Positions 22,209 through 23,175 of a DNA stretch of 23,175 nt are shown here, piece by piece (the first letter of the stretch is position 1; every line of letters begins with the position of its first letter). Location of the stretch: NCBI GenBank assembly GCA_002310995.1, contig DBYV01000051.1, forward strand, positions 1 to 23,175, read 5' to 3'. The notes below the pieces were generated by a model. The model had not been told where the DNA came from, did no database searches, and saw nothing but the letters and a program-made list of their open reading frames with translations. The stretch is from a bacterium UBP6_UBA1177. Its GTDB lineage: Bacteria; UBP6; UBA1177. Position numbers and translations under genes: made by a program.

Positions 22209-22236
22209 TTGAAAAAATAATCTTTTCTGCTAATAT
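22209..22236 (+). promoter_or_regulatory. Promoter of the citryl-CoA lyase-like gene
   Basis: TTGAAA, a 16-bp spacer and TAATAT lie 97 bp before the start at 22333, leaving a leader of about 90 bases. The leader contains a short repeat (TTGCA ... TGCAA, 22282-22299) but no clear riboswitch. Confidence 0.5.
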
Positions 22237-22332
22237 ATTTGGTTTTTTAGCGGGCTGCTTGTTTTCCGTTTTCCGGGAAATTTGCAGGCTCTAATGCAAG
22301 TTATTTAATTTATTGAAATTTTGGAGGAAATC

Positions 22333-23109
22333 ATGGCAGAATGGACGACGGCTGTTACTTCTATCAAACCGAACGAAATTTTGATCAGAGGCTATGCGAT
22401 AGAAGATATTATGGAAAATCTGAGTTACGCGGAAACTGTTTATCTCATTTTGAAGGGCGAGCTTCCGACAAAAGAGGAAGGACGCGTTTTCCAGGCTGTG
22501 CTTGTTTCTTCCGTTGACCACGGCGTAACTCCTCCGAGCGCACTGGCTACTCTCAACGCAACTTCGACCGGTGCACCGCTCAACGGCGCGATCGCTTCGG
22601 GACTTCTTGCAATCAACGCTTTCCACGGCGGAGCGATAGAAAACACGATGAAAATGCTCAAGGCTGCCGCTGAATACTGCGGAAACGAACTTGACGAAGC
22701 GAAAGTAGAAGAATTCGTAAAGATGAAATTCGAGCAGAAATTCAGATTTCCGGGAATGGGCCACAGAGTCCACACCGAGGATCCGAGAAGCGTAAAACTT
22801 GCTGAAATCTGCTTCAAAAACCTGCCCGAAGAGAAACTTTTCTTCATCAAACTCGCAAAAATGATCGAAGCGAACATCTTCAAAGTAAAGGGAACGAAAC
22901 TTCCGGTCAACGTCGACGGAATGATCGGCGCTGTCCTTCTCGCTCTTGAAATTCCCGCCGAGCTTGCTAACGGGATCTTCATGATTTCGAGAGTTCCCGG
23001 CCTCATGGCTCACTATGTCGAGGAAAAGACGACGCAGAAGCCGATGCGCAACATCGACCAGAAGGCTGCAATATACAACGGACACGAAAAGAGGAAAATC
23101 GGAGAATAG
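22333..23109 (+). CDS. Short citrate-synthase-family protein, probable citryl-CoA lyase
   Basis: This 258-aa protein is a single-chain citrate-synthase fold without the usual ~100 extra N-terminal residues. The catalytic triad of the family is present: His98 in NAFHGGAIENT, His144 (with Arg145) in PGMGHRVHTEDPR, and Asp195 in LPVNVDGMIGAVLLAL. Short members of this size include citryl-CoA lyase (citryl-CoA to acetyl-CoA and oxaloacetate), the homologue of the C-terminal part of ATP-citrate lyase, and this length plus LIRGYAIEDIM favours that. No partner citryl-CoA synthetase gene is in the window, so direction and pathway are open. A short citrate synthase is the alternative. GGAGG precedes 22333; an earlier TTG overlaps that site and is rejected. 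valS starts one base after its stop. Confidence 0.8.
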   Translation: MAEWTTAVTSIKPNEILIRGYAIEDIMENLSYAETVYLILKGELPTKEEGRVFQAVLVSSVDHGVTPPSALATLNATSTGAPLNGAIASGLLAINAFHGGAIENTMKMLKAAAEYCGNELDEAKVEEFVKMKFEQKFRFPGMGHRVHTEDPRSVKLAEICFKNLPEEKLFFIKLAKMIEANIFKVKGTKLPVNVDGMIGAVLLALEIPAELANGIFMISRVPGLMAHYVEEKTTQKPMRNIDQKAAIYNGHEKRKIGE

Positions 23110-23110
23110 A

Positions 23111-23175
23111 ATGGAAATCGACAAGAAATACGACCACCTGTCAATCGAGAAAAAATGGTACACTTTCTGGGAAGA
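23111..23175 (+). CDS. valS: Valyl-tRNA synthetase, N-terminal fragment (window edge)
   Basis: The first 21 codons (MEIDKKYDHLSIEKKWYTFW) match the opening of class-Ia valyl-tRNA synthetases (K-Y-[D/N]-x-x-x-[I/V]-E-x-x-W-Y-x-x-W). The ATG comes one base after the stop of the preceding gene, with GGAGAA overlapping that stop as ribosome site, so translation is probably coupled. The catalytic HIGH and KMSKS motifs lie beyond the window. A related enzyme (IleRS or LeuRS) is less likely from the opening motif, but the fragment is short. Confidence 0.75.
   Translation, partial: MEIDKKYDHLSIEKKWYTFWE

Noticed and set aside
22291..23163. Open frame of 290 codons on the minus strand
   Set aside because: It is antisense to the citrate-synthase-family gene, which has all catalytic residues and a strong ribosome site.

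Overview
The window reads as part of the chromosome of an uncultured, anaerobic, Gram-negative bacterium. The evidence is a C-terminal piece of an [FeFe]-hydrogenase, sigma-54 (RpoN) with a PtsN-type EIIA, several lipoproteins with clear lipoboxes, a LolB-like lipoprotein and strong purine-rich Shine-Dalgarno sites (GGAGG/GGAGGGAAA). The modular Cys-rich lipoprotein and Asp-rich lipoprotein linkers resemble those of Myxococcota/deltaproteobacteria-like anaerobes. That placement is weak inference, because no rRNA or other phylogenetic marker is present.

Layout. (1) 1-367: end of an [FeFe]-hydrogenase gene and its terminator. (2) 368-2932: AT-rich accessory unit. It holds a 608-aa Schlafen/AlbA_2-ATPase-like regulator whose C-terminus carries two repeat-plus-winged-helix modules, a start/stop-overlapping 109-aa acidic partner, and then a gene-poor stretch with four 5-3-5 palindromes. 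(3) 2933-4043: two paralogous small secreted proteins on the minus strand, divergent from an XRE-family repressor gene, with strong inverted repeats between them. (4) 4105-9945: envelope block with a 10-Cys mini-protein, a 621-aa internally duplicated membrane protein, a 979-aa lipoprotein with about 60 Cys, and a TlpA-like thioredoxin lipoprotein. (5) 10001-16242: housekeeping genes hisC, then rpoN-ptsN-purL as a tight cluster. (6) 16243-18975: radC (minus strand, meeting purL with no gap), a HAD phosphatase, ridA and a LolB-like lipoprotein. (7) 19137-23175: a TPR protein, a vWA-domain lipoprotein, a short citrate-synthase-family protein (probable citryl-CoA lyase) and the first codons of valS.

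How the parts may work together. The rpoN-ptsN pair is the classical nitrogen-PTS neighbourhood, here joined to a purine gene. The secreted block combines disulfide-rich exported proteins with an exported thioredoxin-fold lipoprotein, which suggests extracytoplasmic thiol handling. The most unusual parts are the AlbA_2 regulator with its 12-bp in-frame repeat linker and coupled partner, and the XRE/palindrome/secreted-pair locus. No tRNA, rRNA, CRISPR array, insertion sequence or transposase was seen. No stretch longer than 300 bases lacks a gene; the longest intergenic stretches are 316-540, 2697-2932, 20178-20370 and 16912-17087.
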